Positions 1 to 8,444 of a DNA stretch of 64,000 bases are shown here, piece after piece. This stretch comes from Bin5 sp965221145. GTDB lineage: Bacteria > Chloroflexota > Anaerolineae > Caldilineales > Caldilineaceae. Numbering within the stretch: position 1 is the first letter of the stretch; each line of letters opens with the position of its first letter. The DNA is taken from contig OZ244877.1 in assembly GCA_965221145.1 (NCBI GenBank), forward strand, positions 1,054,001 through 1,118,000. Reading direction: 5' to 3'. The notes under the pieces are model-generated. The model was not told where the DNA came from. It worked only from the letters and a program-made list of their open reading frames with translations, and ran no database searches. Both the position numbers and the translations under genes were made by a program.

Positions 1-641
1 GTCTTGCGAACTCGCGCAAACAGTCGGAACGCTGTATCGCCGGCCTTGAGATTGAGGGAAGTCAGTTGAGCAGATGGATTCGTCCGGTCAGCAGCCGTCC
101 CTTGGGAGAGCTCGGTTTTCCTGAACGGAAGTTGACGACTGGCTCTGATCCTGAATTGCTCGATATTCTCGAAATTTCGATGCTCGGATCCCGCCCTCAT
201 GGATGTCAGACTGAGAATCATCTGATCGATCACAACTCTTCCTGGGTGAAGCTGGAGGAGTTTCCGAAGCAACAACTCCTCCGGTATTGCAGAGCGCCCA
301 ATCCGCTCTGGATCAACGGACATGACAGCGCGCACGGGCTAAATGATCGGATCCCTGAAAAGCAGGTGGGTTCGCTGCCCGACTCGTTGGTTCTGGTAGA
401 ACCGCAGCAATTGCGAATTGAAATCAGGCTGGAGGCCGCAAAGCTGAGAGTGCGGGCTGAATTTCGTATAGCAGGTCAGATGTACAATCTTGGCGTGACC
501 GATCCCGTCGTAGAACGGCAGTGCCTCTCTCGCGAAGAAGGCTTTCACTCTTACAGGAAACGTGCCGTCGCCTGCATATCGATCGGCGAACCCTTCAACG
601 GATACTGTTACAAGCTTGTGGCCTCGATAATCCCTCTATGA
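1..641 (+). CDS. Dual-OB (DuOB) domain protein, 5' end cut off by the window
   Basis: The reading frame is open from base 3 and its first residues read LANSRKQSERCIAG, which looks like the N-terminus of dual-OB-domain proteins often found beside DUF488 genes. A TTG at 66 could act as a start, but the upstream residues continue the family pattern, so the true start probably lies left of the window. Other family-like stretches are WIRPVSSRP, DILEISMLG, QTENHLI and LWINGHDSAHGLNDRI. About 212 residues are visible. OB folds usually bind nucleic acid; the substrate is unknown. The gene ends 22 bp before a DUF488 gene on the same strand, so the two are probably co-transcribed. The family call rests on remembered motif similarity. 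Confidence 0.75.
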   Translation, partial: LANSRKQSERCIAGLEIEGSQLSRWIRPVSSRPLGELGFPERKLTTGSDPELLDILEISMLGSRPHGCQTENHLIDHNSSWVKLEEFPKQQLLRYCRAPNPLWINGHDSAHGLNDRIPEKQVGSLPDSLVLVEPQQLRIEIRLEAAKLRVRAEFRIAGQMYNLGVTDPVVERQCLSREEGFHSYRKRAVACISIGEPFNGYCYKLVASIIPL

Positions 642-663
642 AAGGCTGTGCTGGGGAATCAAA

Positions 664-1299
664 ATGAGCCAGAAACTCTATACAGTCGGGCATTCGATAC
701 ACCCGCTTCCACAGTTTCTTGACCTGCTCAAAAAACATCAGATCTCTGCGATCTGCGATGTGCGCTCCACGCCGTACAGCCGACTGCATCCACACTTCAA
801 CCGCGAACTCCTCCGTCAGGAACTGAAACGCCACAATATCACCTATGTCTTCCTCGGCGAAGAACTGGGAGGTCGATCTTCCGACGCCTCTTGCTACGAT
901 GCCGAGGGCAAGGTAAAGTATGATTGGATTGCCGATACAGAAGTCTTCCGGCGTGGCTTGGGGCGCGTCAGAGAAGGCATGAAGAATTACCGGGTCGCGC
1001 TCATGTGTGCGGAGAAGGATCCCCTCACTTGCCATCGAACGATTCTAGTTTGTCGTCACCTTCGCAGGGAGAGTGATCTGTCGATCCTGCACATTCTAGA
1101 AGACGGCCAGACTGAACCCCATGAAGAGAGCGAAATGAAACTATTGAAGCTCGCCCGTATGGAGCAGGGAGACCTCTTTAAGAGCTTTCAGGAGCAACTT
1201 GAGGAAGCCTATGATCATCAGGGGCGGCGCATCGCCTATCGGGAACAGCCGACGGAAGGGAGCGGGGAAAGGCACGAAGATCCGGAGGACGGGGCCTGA
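664..1299 (+). CDS. DUF488 domain protein (first of a pair)
   Basis: 211 residues. It opens with KLYTVGHS, then CDVRSTPYS at about 31-39, and has the family hallmark CAEKDPLTCHR at residues 115-125, where the Cys/His cluster resembles a metal or catalytic site. DUF488 proteins are uncharacterised but recur beside restriction systems and nucleic-acid-modification genes. The ATG at 664 follows the dual-OB gene closely, and the next DUF488 gene begins 1 bp after the stop, so translation is probably coupled. The C-terminal ~50 residues are charged and low in similarity to the core. Confidence 0.9.
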   Translation: MSQKLYTVGHSIHPLPQFLDLLKKHQISAICDVRSTPYSRLHPHFNRELLRQELKRHNITYVFLGEELGGRSSDASCYDAEGKVKYDWIADTEVFRRGLGRVREGMKNYRVALMCAEKDPLTCHRTILVCRHLRRESDLSILHILEDGQTEPHEESEMKLLKLARMEQGDLFKSFQEQLEEAYDHQGRRIAYREQPTEGSGERHEDPEDGA

Positions 1300-1300
1300 A

Positions 1301-1759
1301 ATGAAACTCTACACCATCGGCTTTACGCGCAAGAGCGCCGAGACGTTCTTTACTCAACTCAAAGAGTCTGGTATCCGCACGCTGATCGATACCCGCCTGA
1401 ACAATCGGTCGCAACTATCCGGCTTTGCCAAGCAGAACGACCTCCAGTATTTCTTGCGTGAAGTCGGCAAGATCGACTACCTGCATCTGCCCCTGCTCGC
1501 GCCTACCCAGGACATACTCGACGCCTACAAGAAAAAGAAGGGGCCTTGGGAAGAATATGAGCGTTCATTCCGCGCCCTCATGGTTTCCCGAAAGATTGAA
1601 GAAGAGTTCCAACCCGAACTCTTCGAAAACGCCTGCCTCCTATGCAGCGAGCACAAGCCCCACCACTGTCACCGGCGTCTGGTCGCCGAATACCTCCACG
1701 AAAAGTGGGACGGAATTGAAATTGAGATCGAGCATCTTCAACCCCAGGACCCCGCCTGA
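1301..1759 (+). CDS. DUF488 domain protein (second, shorter)
   Basis: 152 residues from the ATG at 1301, chosen because MKLYTIGFTRKSAETFF is the family N-terminus; the frame stays open upstream to 1199, but that part overlaps the previous gene. Family motifs are TLIDTRLNN near residue 28 and LLCSEHKPHHCHRR at 113-126, which matches the Cys-x2-Glu and Cys-His-Arg pattern of the first copy. The two DUF488 genes are divergent paralogs arranged back to back. Their place between a dual-OB protein and a restriction-modification pair suggests a role tied to DNA modification or defence; that is inference from context only. Confidence 0.9.
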   Translation: MKLYTIGFTRKSAETFFTQLKESGIRTLIDTRLNNRSQLSGFAKQNDLQYFLREVGKIDYLHLPLLAPTQDILDAYKKKKGPWEEYERSFRALMVSRKIEEEFQPELFENACLLCSEHKPHHCHRRLVAEYLHEKWDGIEIEIEHLQPQDPA

Positions 1760-1785
1760 TGTCTCACTGCGCGACTTAGAAGCAG

Positions 1786-2747
1786 ATGCGTCTGTACGTT
1801 TGTTGTCGTGCAATCAGAAACGGGGATAATATAGAAATCGTGCTGATTACTGAAGAGCAGGTAGAGAATCGCAAATACTGGATCGACGAGGTAAGCCGCC
1901 TGAGTGGCGATTTTGCCGTTGATGCTGAAAGGGTTGAACGAAAATTGTCGCGTGAAATCCAAGTAGCCGGAATCCAACCGCTTCTAGGACATTTGCGACT
2001 ATGTGGCGCAATTCCTGAGAGCTACGGACACGATACCAGCGAAGAGAAACTTTACTCCAAATATACTGATGTAGTTATCCACGAAGCATTTACTGCGCTG
2101 GGTTTAACGAGTATGGTTCTCAGGGAGCGAGCGAATGTGGCCGATGTTGAATGTGTCACCGACACCTACAGTTCTGTTGCCGATGCAAAAGCGTTTAGAT
2201 TGAGTCGCACCGCCAAGAATCAAAAGGATTTCAAAGTCCAAGCAATGGACAACTGGAAGTATGGAAAACCCTATGCAATGATCGTCTGCCCTGGGTATCA
2301 ATTGCCATCTCGGGCAAGCCAGATATACCAACAGGCTACAGCGAGGTCAGTCTGTATTGCGACGTACACACATTTAGCTGTGCTTGTCCGTTATGCACAA
2401 GAGTCAACGAAGCGCTGAACTGTGGAATTAGTTCGTGAGATATTCAGGGCTGTTGAAGCAATGAATCCATCAAAGGATGCGGCCAATTACTGGCAGACAG
2501 TGAACCGAACACTCCTGGATTCTGATGGAAAGATCAGTGGAATATGGAGAGAGGAGAAACTTGCATCACACGAAGCAATACTCATCGCGAGAGCGGAAGC
2601 GTTGACTTTTCTCGCAGAGGAGCGCACGCGCATTATGAGTCTCTCCGAAATGAGGCAATCAAAGAGGTCTTAAGATGGAGAAAACTCGATAACAAGATTC
2701 ATGCGGTTAACTCCGTCGCCCAGAACCGAATCCTTAACCTGGAGTGA
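1786..2747 (+). pseudogene. HindIII-family type II restriction endonuclease, broken by a stop and a frameshift
   Basis: The first 210 codons encode a protein closely resembling R.HindIII: EEKLYSKYTDVVIHEAF, the catalytic D-x-K at D133/K135 in VADAKAFRLSRTAKNQKDFK, then SRASQIYQQ. An in-frame TGA at 2416-2418 interrupts it, yet the same frame continues to 2673 with HindIII-like C-terminal sequence. A second lesion lies at about 2649-2656: restoring one C in a CC run joins RIMSLS to RNEAIKEVLRW in another frame and extends the protein to 2747, about 320 residues against about 300 for HindIII. Base composition is AT-richer than most of the window. A truncated 210-residue product keeps the catalytic motif but is probably inactive. 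Confidence 0.88.
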
Positions 2748-2753
2748 CCGATA

Positions 2754-3743
2754 ATGATGAACGCGAACTATCTGGACAGGATCACACGCGGCGACTGCCG
2801 AGACCACATCCCGCTCCTGGCAGACAACAGCGTCGAACTCTTTCTCTCTGATATCCCGTATGGAATCAGTCTGGACGATTGGGACGTTCTGCATGACAAT
2901 ACGAATTCGGCGTTGCTGGGGCAATCACCGGCGCAGATCGGAAAGTCGGCCTTCAAGAGACGGGGCAAGCCAATCAATGGTTGGTCGCAGGCGGACAGAA
3001 ATATAGGCCGAGAATACCAGAGTTGGTGTCAGAGTTGGGCCGATATCGTGCTTCCGAAAATGAAGGATGGTGCTTCCCTCTTGGTCTTCGGCGCGCGCCG
3101 CACCATTCATCGTGTCGTCAATGCCTTTGAAGACAGCGGATTTCTCCTGAAGGACGTCCTCGCTTGGCAGAAAGAATCGGCGCACCATCGGGCGCAGCGA
3201 GTAAGCATCGTTTTCGAACGACGTGGACTGAAAGCCGATGCCGAGGCCTGGTCCGGCTGGCGTCTGGGCAATCTCGCGCCCGTTTGCGAGCCGATTGCCT
3301 GGCTTGTCAAACCATATAAGATCGGCGGAACCATCGCTGACAACATCCTTGAACACGGTGTGGGCGCGATGAACCTAGCGGACTGTCAGATCCAGGGCGC
3401 CAACCCGACCAACCTCCTGGCCTTCGGTTTCCAGAAAGGCGAACAAAGAGTTCACGAGGCCCAGAAACCACTCACATTGATCGAATTCCTGATCAGGCTG
3501 ACAACCAGGAAAGGCCAAGTGGTCCTCGATCCGTTTATGGGGAGCGGGACTACAGCCGTGGCCGCACGGCGGCTAAACCGCCGTTTCATCGGTTTCGAGA
3601 TCGTGCCGGAGTTCTATCATAGTGCAGTGCAGAGACTGGACCTGGAAGACAGAGCCGAATATGTGGAAGAGCGCAGTCCGCACCAGCCAGCGTTGGTAGA
3701 AAAAGCAGAAGACGAATACGGAAATCAGCAGGCCGCCTGCTAA
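2754..3743 (+). CDS. HindIII-type DNA adenine methyltransferase (beta class)
   Basis: 329 residues and apparently intact. The amino-methylase motif IV is SDIPYG at residues 32-37 (variant of DPPY) and the SAM-binding motif I is DPFMGSGTT at 259-267. The order IV before I marks a beta-class enzyme, as in M.HindIII. It starts 7 bp after the end of the endonuclease frame; a second ATG at 2757 is equally possible. By homology of the endonuclease the target is likely AAGCTT with N6-adenine methylation, but specificity cannot be read from sequence. AAGCTT occurs several times here (for example 612, 6663, 6939, 58839), so the site is not eliminated. With its partner broken it may now be an orphan methylase. 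Confidence 0.92.
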   Translation: MMNANYLDRITRGDCRDHIPLLADNSVELFLSDIPYGISLDDWDVLHDNTNSALLGQSPAQIGKSAFKRRGKPINGWSQADRNIGREYQSWCQSWADIVLPKMKDGASLLVFGARRTIHRVVNAFEDSGFLLKDVLAWQKESAHHRAQRVSIVFERRGLKADAEAWSGWRLGNLAPVCEPIAWLVKPYKIGGTIADNILEHGVGAMNLADCQIQGANPTNLLAFGFQKGEQRVHEAQKPLTLIEFLIRLTTRKGQVVLDPFMGSGTTAVAARRLNRRFIGFEIVPEFYHSAVQRLDLEDRAEYVEERSPHQPALVEKAEDEYGNQQAAC

Positions 3744-3748
3744 TTCCC

Positions 3749-4750
3749 TCACCGATCCGGCTCAAAAACCGACCCGTCCAGGACCGTCTGCAATCCCGCT
3801 GACACCACGTCAAGCCGCCTGAGCTCCTCGGCCGGCAACGCCAGATCGACCGCGCCGACTGTGTCCTCGATGTGCGCCGGAACATCCGCGCCGGAGATGA
3901 TGCACGTCACTTCCGGGTGGGAGAGGATCCACGCCTGCGAGACCTGACCGGGCGTCGCCCCGACACGCTCGGCCACCGCGATCACCTCCGCCACCATGTC
4001 CGCCACCCGATCGCGCACCACATCCTGGAAAACGTGCCGCCGCCGCCCGCCCCACAGACTATTTTCCTCCGGCAGCGTATCGGGCCGGTAGACGCCGCTC
4101 AGCAGACCGACGGCCAGCGGACTGTACACCATCACACCTACCCCCATCTCCGCCACCATCGGAAACATCTCCCGCTCCAGCTCCCGGTTGAGCAGATTGT
4201 AGGGATTCTGCACCGCGATCAGCGGCGCAGCGTTGAGCCGCTCCTGCACGCGCAGCGTCTGCACAACCTGCCACGCCTGATGATTGCAGATGCCCACATA
4301 GCGGATCTTGCCCTGCTGCACCAGGCTGTCCAGCGCCCGCAATGTCTCCTCCATCGGCGTGGTTTCGTCCGGTCCGTGGATCAGGTAGACATCGATTCGG
4401 TCCGTGTTCAGCCGCTGCAACGAACGCTCAACCTCGCGCAGAATGTGATAACGGGAAAGCCCGTCGTCGTTGGGGCCGTCGCCGACCGCCCCGCGCACCT
4501 TGGACGTGATGACAACCTCATCGCGGCGGCCGTGCAGCGCCTTGCCCAGCAGCATCTCCGACGTGCCGCGATTGCGGCTATCGTCGCCCAGGCCATAGAC
4601 ATTGGCGCAGTCGAACAGATTTACCCCCTGATCGAGCGCAGCTGCGACCAGATTGCGCGCCTCCTTTTCGTCGCTCTGCCCCCGCAATCCCAGCCCCAGG
4701 GCCACGCGCGAGACCTTCACACCCGCGCTGCCAAAATTCACATATTGCAT
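3749..4750 (-). CDS. Aldo/keto reductase family oxidoreductase
   Basis: 333 residues, usual length for the family. The catalytic tetrad is visible: D47 and Y52 in FDCANVYG, K84 in VITSKV and H125 in YLIHGPDE. The C-terminal half has the NADP-binding signature region around VTCIISGADVPAHIEDT. The enzyme should reduce or oxidise a sugar aldehyde or similar carbonyl with NAD(P)H in the cytoplasm. It converges on the methylase gene with only 5 bp between stops, and diverges from the damaged sugar transporter operon, which suggests a role in sugar metabolism. The exact substrate is not predictable. Confidence 0.93.
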   Translation of the reverse strand: MQYVNFGSAGVKVSRVALGLGLRGQSDEKEARNLVAAALDQGVNLFDCANVYGLGDDSRNRGTSEMLLGKALHGRRDEVVITSKVRGAVGDGPNDDGLSRYHILREVERSLQRLNTDRIDVYLIHGPDETTPMEETLRALDSLVQQGKIRYVGICNHQAWQVVQTLRVQERLNAAPLIAVQNPYNLLNRELEREMFPMVAEMGVGVMVYSPLAVGLLSGVYRPDTLPEENSLWGGRRRHVFQDVVRDRVADMVAEVIAVAERVGATPGQVSQAWILSHPEVTCIISGADVPAHIEDTVGAVDLALPAEELRRLDVVSAGLQTVLDGSVFEPDR

Positions 4751-4898
4751 CGCTCTCTCCTTGTGCTGGGAAGCGAGTTCTAATCATCCAAGATGGACGT
4801 TTTCCTTGCAGCAGGCCGTCCCCCCTCCTGTTCCGCAGTATACAGGCTCACCGCGGAAGATTCAACTGTCGCCTACCAAAAATGAGACGCTCTATATT

Positions 4899-4927
4899 TT
4901 GACAACTCGGCTCCTTTCCATTAGACC
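4899..4927 (+). promoter_or_regulatory. Possible sigma70-type promoter of the sugar ABC operon
   Basis: In the spacer 4751-5102 the hexamer TTGACA (4899-4904) is followed after 17 bp by TAGACC (4922-4927). The -35 is perfect and the -10 is poor (3 of 6). Nothing else in this spacer could be recognised apart from a purine-rich AAGGAG ribosome site at about 5088. Confidence 0.3.
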
Positions 4928-5102
4928 GTTCGCTTGTTAAACAAGCTACGTTTGCCCAGCAACTTACCAGCAAGGCGCAGGTTGCCGCTCCCACAACAGG
5001 GCATCAATACATTCCATTTTGAAGAAATCCTGGCGGACGGACCACTATCCCAACGCCAACCCAAAACCTGCTTCAACAACTTTTTTCAAGGAGACATGAA
5101 GA

Positions 5103-6626
5103 ATGGAAAGCAAAGTTAGTTGACGTCAATTCTTACGCCTGGCCCGTAGCGCAGCCGGCGCCGTTGCTCTGGCCGCCTGTGCCGCGCCGACCGCGCCGGC
5201 AGGCGGCGGGGAAACCGCCATGTCCCAGGGGAGAAGATCGTCATCCGCTACGCCGGACTTGACGGTATGGGCGCCCGTGTAGAGACATTCATGCTGCCGT
5301 GGGTGGAGGAGAACGGCTACGAACTGGAACGGGGCGCGTTCGGTCAGCCGGAGCTGACGGACAAGATCATGCAGTCTGTCGTCACGGATACCTATCTGGC
5401 CGACATCTTCCAGTTCCCAAGCAACGCGCGCGCCGATGTCAACGGCGCCAACGCATTGCAGGAGATCTCGGATCTTGTCCTGGAGGCCATCGCCTTTGAC
5501 GATGTCCTGCCCGGTATCGTCAATACCCTCTCCTGGGAGGGGAAGGTCTATGCTCTTCCCTAATGATGGCGATATCCACTACTACTCCTTCCGCAAGGAT
5601 CTGTTCGCCGACGAGGACATCAACAGCCGTTTCAAGGACACATACGGTTACGATCTTTCGCCCGAAAATGGCGCTGAGACCTGGGACCAGTGGCGCAACA
5701 TCTGTGAGTTCTTCACCGGCTGGGACTGGAACGGCAACGGCGAGGAAGATGACTTCGGCGCCGCCTGCATGACCAAGCGCGCCGACACCCTCTGGTGGGG
5801 TTTCAACTCTCGTGCCACCGCCTACGCCAAGCATCCCGATGATGCGGCCTACTTCATCGACCTGGACACCGGCGAGGCCCGCCTCAACAACCCCGGCTTT
5901 GTCCGCGCCCTGACCGAATGGGCCGAGGAGATGCAGAACTGGGCGCCCTCCGGCGGCACCAACTTCACCTGTGGCGATTCGCTGAATGCCATGAACGGTG
6001 GACGCGTCGCCCAGACCTACAACTGGGATGCGGTCACGAGCGCGACCGCGCCGGAGACCTCAGTGATCCAGGGTCTGCAAGGCTACGACATTCTGCCCGG
6101 CTCCCACGAAGTCTTCAACTCCAAATCGGGTGAATGGGACTACTTCGACGTGCCCAGCCACGCGCCCTTCCACGCCTTCGGCGGCTGGGTGATCGCCGTC
6201 TCCGCCCAGGTAGACGAACTGGCTTACGACGCCGTATGGGGCTTCGTCACCGATCTGACCAAGCCGGAGAGTGGCCTGAAGTTCGTCACCGATCTGACCG
6301 GCGCCAGCCCCTACCGCTTCAGCCAGATGGAAGCGGTCGAGGAGTTTGCGACCGGCCCGCTGCAGTTGGGCGAAGAGGTGCCGATCGACTATCTGAACGC
6401 CGCCCGCGAGACGCTCGACCATCCCAACGCCGTCACCGACCAGGCCTTCGGCGGCTGGGTCCAGTATCGCGACGCGCTCGAACTGGGCGTCTCCAAGGCG
6501 CTGGCCAACGAGCTGCCGCCCCAGGATGCCCTCGACGAAGTCGCGGCTGCCTTCAACGAAATCAGCGAACGCATGGGCGGCCTGCAGCATCAGGCCGAAC
6601 TGTATGCCCGCACCCTGGGCAAGTAA
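5103..6626 (+). pseudogene. Sugar ABC transporter substrate-binding lipoprotein, interrupted three times
   Basis: The intact gene would encode a ~500-residue binding protein. ATG 5103 follows AAGGAG and gives MESKVS, then an in-frame TGA (5121-5123) where an Arg (CGA) is expected, because the next residues RQFLRLARSAAGAVALAAC form a signal peptide with a lipobox Cys. A one-base contraction in the G run near 5229 moves the frame to EKIVIRYAGLDG, and one extra base near 5557 moves it again from GKVYALP to NDGDIHYYSFRKDLF. From 5558 to 6626 the frame is clean (GDIHYYSFRKDLF; TWDQWRNICEFF). The product would bind a sugar outside the cell for the two permeases downstream. Either a decaying gene or local sequence errors. 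Confidence 0.85.
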
Positions 6627-6629
6627 AAG

Positions 6630-6700
6630 CGAGGAGTGAGAAATCAGGGTAGAGGAGTGAGAAAGCTTCTCTCTCCTCTTTTCTCTTTACCCGCTCCTCG
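6630..6700 (+). repeat. Nested hairpin of the GAGGAGTGAGAA family between binding protein and permease
   Basis: GAGGAGTGAGAA occurs twice (6631-6642 and 6652-6663). The second pairs with TTCTCTCTCCTC (6667-6678), a stem with one mismatch and a 3-nt loop followed by a T-rich run. An outer stem CGAGGAG (6630-6636) pairs with CTCCTCG (6694-6700). It could attenuate transcription between the binding-protein and permease genes, a common need in such operons. Similar hairpins lie at 27883, 35139 and 47006. Confidence 0.7.
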
Positions 6701-6722
6701 GCATCGCGGGACTTGACCTGTC

Positions 6723-7552
6723 ATGGCAACTGAACCCCGTATCTATCCCTCAAGACGCTCGCGTTTTGAAATCCGAGACAATCTCTGGAAGTGGATCTTT
6801 CTGCTTCCAGCTGTCATTATCATCCTCATCCTGCTGGCGATCCCCGTGCTGTGGACGCTCTACGCCGCGTTTACGGATCTGCACCTGTACCGCATCGGTG
6901 ATTTCGACACGAAGTTTGTTGGCCTGGCCAATTTCGAGAAGCTTTTGGGCAACCGCTCCTTCTGGCGCACTGTGCGCAATACCGTCGTCTTTATGCTTGG
7001 GGTTGTCCCCACACAGCTGATCATCGGTCTGACGGTCGCGCTGGCGCTGAACAACATCACACGAGGCCAGAAGCTGTTCCGCACATGGTTTCTGATGCCG
7101 TTGATGGTCAGCCCGGTCGTCGTCTCCTTTATCGTTGGCCGCATGTTGTTCCAGGAAGACATCGGCCCCATCAACGACATTCTTCGCAACATGGGTTTTG
7201 ACGGCGTCCCCTGGCTGACCAGCCCCACCTGCACGAGGCCGCCCGCGTGGATGGCGCAAATCAGTTGCAGGCGTTCTGGAAGATCACCGTGCCGCTGATC
7301 ATGCCCATCACCATGACCGCGCTGCTGATCCGCATTATTGACGCATTCAAAGTTGTGGAGATTATCATGGTGCTGACCGGCGGCGGGCCTGGGCAGGCCA
7401 CCGAATCGGTGACGCTCGCCATCTATCGCACCGGTGTCAAAGGCGGGGACCTGGCTTTCGGCAGCAGTCAGGCCTATTTCCTGCTGCTGGTGCTGATGAT
7501 CTTCGGCGGCGCATACCTGGTATTGACAAGAAGAGCGATGGGGAAGGACTGA
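6723..7552 (+). pseudogene. Sugar ABC transporter permease (MalF/UgpA type) with internal deletion
   Basis: The first ~168 codons read as a normal permease N-terminus: a basic start, TM helix WIFLLPAVIIILILLAI, and LFRTWFLMPLMVSPVVV. The frame fails after VPWLTSP near 7229. The C-terminal part resumes in another frame with HEAARVDGANQLQAFWKI, the EAA cytoplasmic loop that docks on the ATPase, and runs to 7552. Compared with the family, about 35-40 residues (a TM helix and the start of the EAA loop) are missing, so this is a deletion of roughly 110 bp, not a single indel. The stop overlaps the next permease start (TGATG). Confidence 0.85.
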
Positions 7553-8406
7553 TGGGACTCGCCGCACAAAAACGCCTACGCACAATCATTTCCTATTGCA
7601 TTCTGCTCTTTTGGGCGTTCATTCTCCTCTTCCCAATGTATTGGGTGGTGATCACCTCCTTCAAGAATGCAATCGACATGTCGATCAGGGCGACCTACAT
7701 GCCCTTTATCGACTTTCAACCCGGGCTGCACGCCTGGCGCTATCTGTTCGTGGACCGGCTCACCTGGTTCCTCGATACGTTTATGAACAGCGTGCTCGTC
7801 GCCTTCATCTCGTCGACGGTTGCCCTGGTGATCGGCTCCAGCGCCGGCTATGCCTTGGCCCGTTTCGACTACGGCGGCCGCAACAACTCCATCGTCCTGG
7901 GCTTCATGTCCCAGCGCATGTTCCCCGGCGCGCTCTTCATCCTCGCCTTTCTGGTGATGTTTCGCGAGTTGGGTCTTCTCGACACGCGCTTGGCCCTGAT
8001 CATCGTCTACAGCAGCGGCGCGATCCCGTTCATCGTCTGGGTTATGCGCGATTTCTTTGAGGGGCTGCCTGTCGAGATCGAGGAAAGCGCCATGATCGAC
8101 GGGGCCAACCGCCTCGGCGTACTCTTGCGCATCGCCATGCCCCTGGCCGCGCCCGGCCTTGTGGCCGTCTTCGTCCTTTCCCTCATCGGCGCCTGGAATG
8201 AATATCTGGTTGCCCTCACGCTGACCTTCCGCGAGGCGATCACCATTCCGCTGTTCATGACCATGCAGGTCAGCCAGACCGGCTACACCGAATGGTGGAA
8301 CATGAGCGCCATCTCGCTCGTCAGTGTCATCCCCGTGGTCGCGGCCGGCATGGCCCTGGAGAAGTACATCACCGGCGGCCTGACGTTCGGGGCATTGAAA
8401 GGCTGA
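7552..8406 (+). CDS. Sugar ABC transporter permease (MalG/UgpE type)
   Basis: 284 residues, intact. Six membrane segments are expected; the first is TIISYCILLFWAFILLFPMYW near residue 11. The EAA loop is VEIEESAMIDGANRLG at 174-189. Its start overlaps the stop of the first permease by one base. It would pair with that permease in the inner membrane to import a sugar. No ATPase gene is nearby, which is usual when a shared MsmK/UgpC-type ATPase serves many importers. With its two partners damaged it may be non-functional in this strain. Confidence 0.93.
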   Translation: MGLAAQKRLRTIISYCILLFWAFILLFPMYWVVITSFKNAIDMSIRATYMPFIDFQPGLHAWRYLFVDRLTWFLDTFMNSVLVAFISSTVALVIGSSAGYALARFDYGGRNNSIVLGFMSQRMFPGALFILAFLVMFRELGLLDTRLALIIVYSSGAIPFIVWVMRDFFEGLPVEIEESAMIDGANRLGVLLRIAMPLAAPGLVAVFVLSLIGAWNEYLVALTLTFREAITIPLFMTMQVSQTGYTEWWNMSAISLVSVIPVVAAGMALEKYITGGLTFGALKG

Positions 8407-8444
8407 AGCAGCTGCGCGATTGTTACCGTCAATTCAGGGAGCGG

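Noticed and set aside
2416..2418. Recoding of TGA as an amino acid
   Set aside because: One in-frame TGA in the endonuclease (2416) and one in the binding protein (5121), plus a TAG at 59422, occur in genes that mostly carry other damage too; many clean genes here end in TGA, so a global recoding is excluded. No selenocysteine context was seen.
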